The notes beneath the pieces were generated by a model, which saw only the letters and a list, made by a program, of their open reading frames with translations, searched no databases and was not told where the DNA came from. Both the position numbers and the translations under genes were made by a program. From contig JALWZW010000064.1 of NCBI GenBank assembly GCA_026992595.1, forward strand, positions 32,129-39,561: DNA of 7,433 nucleotides, written 5' to 3'. Source of the DNA: Microcaldota archaeon. Lineage in GTDB: Archaea > Micrarchaeota > Micrarchaeia > Anstonellales > Bilamarchaeaceae. Positions 5,193 to 7,433 of the stretch are shown piece after piece. Within the stretch, counting starts at the first letter, position 1. Each line of letters begins with the position of its first letter.

Positions 5193-6203
5193 TTAAGCTC
5201 TTCTTCTAGTTCTTCTCAAAATTTCCGAAACTAATTGACGGGCTACTGGAGGTGGAAGCCTACCCATAAAACGCTCTCCTCGCGCCCTCCATTCATCCAT
5301 TACAGCAGTGGAAGAATCTATTGCTTTTTCCAGCGTGGCCATGGGCGCTGCCAGCGCAACAACCTCCACACCCACCACCTGCTTACCAAACCGCCGCCCA
5401 AGTTCATTTAAAACGCCTGGAGCAGTGGGCGCGGTGGGAGAAAGCGATTCATTTAAAGCACGGGTCAAAGAAGCGTTAACATCCTCTTCATTGCCATTAC
5501 GCACCGAATTAATCAACCCCATACCTAAATTCCCATAACCCACTAAACTTAAGGTTGCGGTGGTGCTGGTGCCGTCAGCAAAACGAATTCTCGCCTTAAC
5601 CTTAAAATCAGTGGCTAAAGGAATGGGTGTAACAAAGCCGGTGCGCTGGGGATTTGTAATGCTGTCCACCACCCCTAAAAACAACCACCTATTTAACCTC
5701 ACCGTCCCCCTAACCACTGGTGCAGCCCCACCTCGCCCTCTCCTCTCCCCAGCCCTTCTCGGAATGTTAATACGCGGTTGGTGGAGAGGTGGAGAAGGGG
5801 CTTCTCTTCCTAAAATAGAAGACAGCTCTGCTTTTTGCTGGTCAGTGAGAGTTAAGCGATTAATGCTTACCCCTCTGTCCAAAAATCTTAACCTGCTAAC
5901 TGCTCTCACCGCATCCTCAGACCTCTCAAAAGAAATCCTATTATTTTCCACCTTTACATCTCTTGTGGCTAAGTAGAGAAAAGCTGCTAATCTGGTGTCC
6001 TGCTCCCTTTCTCCCAACTGTTTAAACCACTGGACATTATCCCTATTCCTCACTGCTTCTATAAAAAGCGATTGGAACTCTTGAGGGGAGAATTTAGGGG
6101 AGCCAAACTCATTGCTAAAAAGAGAGCGTTGGCGCATAAGCCATGCGCCTGTGCCCACAGAAAGTTCCAACTCCTGCTTCTTCTGCTCCCTTTGTGCAGC
6201 CAC
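5193..6203 (-). CDS. Protein of unknown function, cassette copy 2
   Basis: A 336-residue paralogue of the 1630-2730 product, family not recognised. I use the GTG at 6201-6203 because it aligns with the only possible start of copy 1 and lies 29 bases after a TTTATATA box. A longer reading from an ATG at 6276-6278 exists but would translate through the promoter and through DNA that is non-coding in copy 1. Residues 1-90 are nearly identical to copy 1. The rest has diverged: Pro/Arg/Gly-rich linker (about 132-166, with IPRRAGERRGRGG), a strand-rich block KVKARIRFADGTSTTATLSL (201-220), VVGVE (276-280), and a helical C terminus ending in a basic RTRRRA. The region 250-265 is rich in Pro, Ser and Thr. 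No signal peptide or membrane span is seen. It shares a 73-bp divergent promoter region with the gene at 6277. Confidence 0.85.
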   Translation of the reverse strand: MAAQREQKKQELELSVGTGAWLMRQRSLFSNEFGSPKFSPQEFQSLFIEAVRNRDNVQWFKQLGEREQDTRLAAFLYLATRDVKVENNRISFERSEDAVRAVSRLRFLDRGVSINRLTLTDQQKAELSSILGREAPSPPLHQPRINIPRRAGERRGRGGAAPVVRGTVRLNRWLFLGVVDSITNPQRTGFVTPIPLATDFKVKARIRFADGTSTTATLSLVGYGNLGMGLINSVRNGNEEDVNASLTRALNESLSPTAPTAPGVLNELGRRFGKQVVGVEVVALAAPMATLEKAIDSSTAVMDEWRARGERFMGRLPPPVARQLVSEILRRTRRRA

Positions 6204-6224
6204 AAAGAATAGAGGAAGGGAAGG

Positions 6225-6232
6225 TATATAAA
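6225..6232 (-). promoter_or_regulatory. TATA box for the cassette-2 unknown gene
   Basis: TTTATATA on the minus strand, identical in sequence and in distance to the box at 2752-2759, beginning 29 bases before the GTG at 6203. It supports the GTG start over the longer ATG reading. Confidence 0.75.
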
Positions 6233-6248
6233 GGCATCTTTGAAGGGG

Positions 6249-6256
6249 TTTTAAGG
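6249..6256 (+). promoter_or_regulatory. Weak TATA-like box for the gene at 6277
   Basis: TTTTAAGG begins 28 bases before the ATG at 6277, the spacing seen at the other genes, but it is a poorer match. It lies inside the right homology arm. Copy 1 has the same bases at 2776-2783, so this candidate promoter was duplicated too and in copy 1 points into array A. Confidence 0.35.
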
Positions 6257-6276
6257 TTTTTGAGTGAAATATAAGC

Positions 6277-7433
6277 ATGGCGGGAGGATTGCTAAGGAGG
6301 GTGATTTCTCGCGCTCCCAGAAGTCAACGGCCATATCCAATAATGGCAGAGAGAGAAGTGGTGGTAGGAAGGACAAGGGTGCGCGTATGGGTGCGCGAGG
6401 GGGAGAGCGCTCAAAATATAATAATGAGGGCGGCAGAGCAAACAAGGGGGTTTGTGATAAGGAGGTACTATGAAAGTTTAAACGCTTATGAAATTGTAGC
6501 AGTTCAAATAGGAGACCAACTGTTAGTAAAGGAGGACGAAAGGTTTGAAGATGTGGAAGTATGGCCCCCACGCGCTCAGGTAGATTTTAGGCGCTTAAGG
6601 GAGTTGGCTCAAAGAAGCAGAGGGGGAATACATATAAATTATGGCAGAGAAGGAGTGGTTTTTGGGGTAGATGAGGAAGGAAGGCCTGCCTTTTTAAACG
6701 CCGAGGAATGGCGCATTAGAGGAGAGGCACCACCTATTTACCTCACTTTAAGCGATTCAAATTATGATCCGCAAAGTGTAGATGAAATAGGCAGAAGGTA
6801 TGGTAGAGAGTACAGCCATCAGGAGTTCAGAAGAAGCAGCGGGAGGCAGTTTGAAGAGGTCTATGTTTGCAACATGCGCACAGGGGAAATAAGCGCGCTG
6901 GAAGTAGATTATAGAGAGATGAAGGTGGAGGGAGGGGTGGCATTTATAAACAGCCGCACCATCCTTCCCTCCTATTATAAGCAGTTTGATGGGGTGAAAG
7001 CGCGCGTGGTAAGAGAGATAGAAAAAGAGGTAGAAATAAAAGTTCCTTTAGAGATAATGGAAAGCGCGCAGGTAGGGGCGCAGTTTTCTATAGAAGAAGT
7101 AGAAGGGGGGGCGTTGGAGGTTTTAGAAGGAGGCGAGGTTAAGGGGGAGAGCGTGGAAATCAAAAGAGAGGAGGTAGAAATTAAAGGAGAAGAGGTGAAA
7201 GTAGAGGAAAGAGCAGAAGTGGGGCAGGGAGAAAGCATAATCCAAATTCCAACCGCTTATAAAGCAGAGCAACCGCGCGCAACCAACATTGCCTTTAAAA
7301 CCACAATTACCCAATTTAAAAGCAAAAGGGTGCCAAAGAGGGAGATGCAAAAAAGCGCACCTTCACCAAAAGCAAAGGAGAGAAAAAAGATTAGGATAAG
7401 GGAGAATGTAATAAAGAGGGGAGAGTTTAAGGG
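6277..7433 (+). CDS. Large protein of unknown function, N-terminal 385 codons (runs off right edge)
   Basis: An open frame of 385 codons with no stop before the window ends. It starts MAGGLLRRVISRAPRSQ. The ATG is chosen for its spacing from a weak TATA-like box; Met23 (PIMAEREVVVG) is an alternative. I do not recognise the family. Residues about 26-98 could be a beta-grasp fold: TRVRVWVREGESAQNIIMRA looks like strand-strand-helix, and IVAVQIGDQLLVKEDERF followed by EDVEVWPP resembles the last strands of ThiS/MoaD-like proteins. That is fold inference, not a family match. About 100-240 is a mixed globular region (GGIHINYGREGVVFGVDEEG at 116-135) with a single Cys at 198. About 248-325 is Glu/Val-rich with repeated VEIK-type segments, and about 330-385 is Lys/Arg-rich. 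It has no signal peptide. It is divergent from the unknown gene of cassette 2. Confidence 0.85.
   Translation, partial: MAGGLLRRVISRAPRSQRPYPIMAEREVVVGRTRVRVWVREGESAQNIIMRAAEQTRGFVIRRYYESLNAYEIVAVQIGDQLLVKEDERFEDVEVWPPRAQVDFRRLRELAQRSRGGIHINYGREGVVFGVDEEGRPAFLNAEEWRIRGEAPPIYLTLSDSNYDPQSVDEIGRRYGREYSHQEFRRSSGRQFEEVYVCNMRTGEISALEVDYREMKVEGGVAFINSRTILPSYYKQFDGVKARVVREIEKEVEIKVPLEIMESAQVGAQFSIEEVEGGALEVLEGGEVKGESVEIKREEVEIKGEEVKVEERAEVGQGESIIQIPTAYKAEQPRATNIAFKTTITQFKSKRVPKREMQKSAPSPKAKERKKIRIRENVIKRGEFK

Larger units (their letters stand above)
614..6261. other. Duplicated convergent-gene cassette with a regulator gene between the copies
   Basis: Cassette copy 1 (614-2788) and copy 2 (4222-6261) are in direct orientation and share the same plan: lipoprotein gene forward, unknown gene reverse, stops touching. 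Similarity starts abruptly at 614/4222 and stops abruptly at 2788/6261. The 1433 bp between the copies (2789-4221) hold one gene and two repeat arrays. Within the cassettes only the outer arms are nearly identical; the cores differ in sequence and in length (about 1.58 kb in copy 1, about 1.45 kb in copy 2). Seen directly in the sequence. How it formed is inference: tandem duplication followed by core divergence with arm homogenisation, or replacement of one core. Confidence 0.85.
5933..6261. repeat. Right homology arm, cassette copy 2
   Basis: Partner of 2460-2788: minus-strand promoter plus the first ~90 codons of the unknown gene, about 97.6% identical. Just inside 5933 the sequences become unlike within a few bases, although the proteins remain alignable to about residue 131 (LSSILGRE in both). 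Confidence 0.93.

Noticed and set aside
5473..5479. A further GCGTTAA motif inside the cassette-2 unknown gene
   Set aside because: Single occurrence within coding sequence, with no phased neighbours; likely chance. Reverse-strand TTAACGC matches near 3302 and 3659 were dismissed for the same reason.
6204..6278. N-terminal extension of the cassette-2 minus-strand gene from an ATG at 6278, with a hydrophobic segment resembling a signal peptide
   Set aside because: The same bases in copy 1 have an in-frame stop and no start codon, and they contain the TATA box. Conservation here is explained by promoter function.
6264..6473. A 69-codon plus-strand frame starting MKYKHGG
   Set aside because: It overlaps the 385-codon open frame at 6277 in another frame, has low-complexity Gly/Arg/Lys composition, and lacks independent support.

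Overview
The window looks like a piece of an archaeal chromosome. The evidence is regulatory: every intact gene has an A/T-rich TATA-like box 27 to 32 bases before its start codon, which fits archaeal leaderless transcription, and only one gene has anything like a Shine-Dalgarno sequence. The partial histidyl-tRNA synthetase at the left edge has a motif-1 region of the kind seen in archaea and eukaryotes (LRFDLTVPLAR). Arginine is mostly AGA/AGG. I cannot name the lineage; a small-genome uncultured archaeon is a guess.

Layout: (1) 1-562, minus strand, the N-terminal 187 codons of hisS. (2) 614-2788, a cassette of two convergent genes: a plus-strand Tat-type lipoprotein (649-1629) and a minus-strand gene of unknown function (1630-2730), whose stop codons touch with no gap. 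(3) 2789-4221, a plus-strand gene (2890-4134) for a Schlafen/AlbA_2 - RecG-C-like ATPase - winged-helix protein, bracketed by two matching ~72-bp arrays of a CGTTAAG motif repeated at 20-23-bp intervals. (4) 4222-6261, a second copy of the convergent cassette: lipoprotein paralogue 4257-5192 and unknown-gene paralogue 5193-6203, again with abutting stops. (5) 6277 to the right edge, a long plus-strand ORF with no stop in the window, of unknown function, with a possible beta-grasp domain near its N terminus and a Glu/Val-rich then basic tail.

The two cassettes are the striking part. Their outer arms (614-875 with 4222-4483, and 2460-2788 with 5933-6261) are about 97-98% identical by hand count. 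The arms hold both promoters, the lipoprotein export signal and the first ~75 or ~90 codons of each gene. The cores, which hold both C-terminal regions, have diverged so far that only patches align as protein. A core placed between such arms would gain a promoter and N-terminal module on both sides. I infer recent gene conversion of the arms, or exchange of cores by recombination in the arms.

The AlbA_2 protein with its C-terminal winged helix is a plausible DNA-binding regulator. Its candidate operators lie between the minus-strand promoter of cassette 1, its own promoter and the lipoprotein promoter of cassette 2. They are absent from the other promoter of each cassette. No rRNA, tRNA, CRISPR array or transposase was seen, and no intergenic gap exceeds 160 bases.
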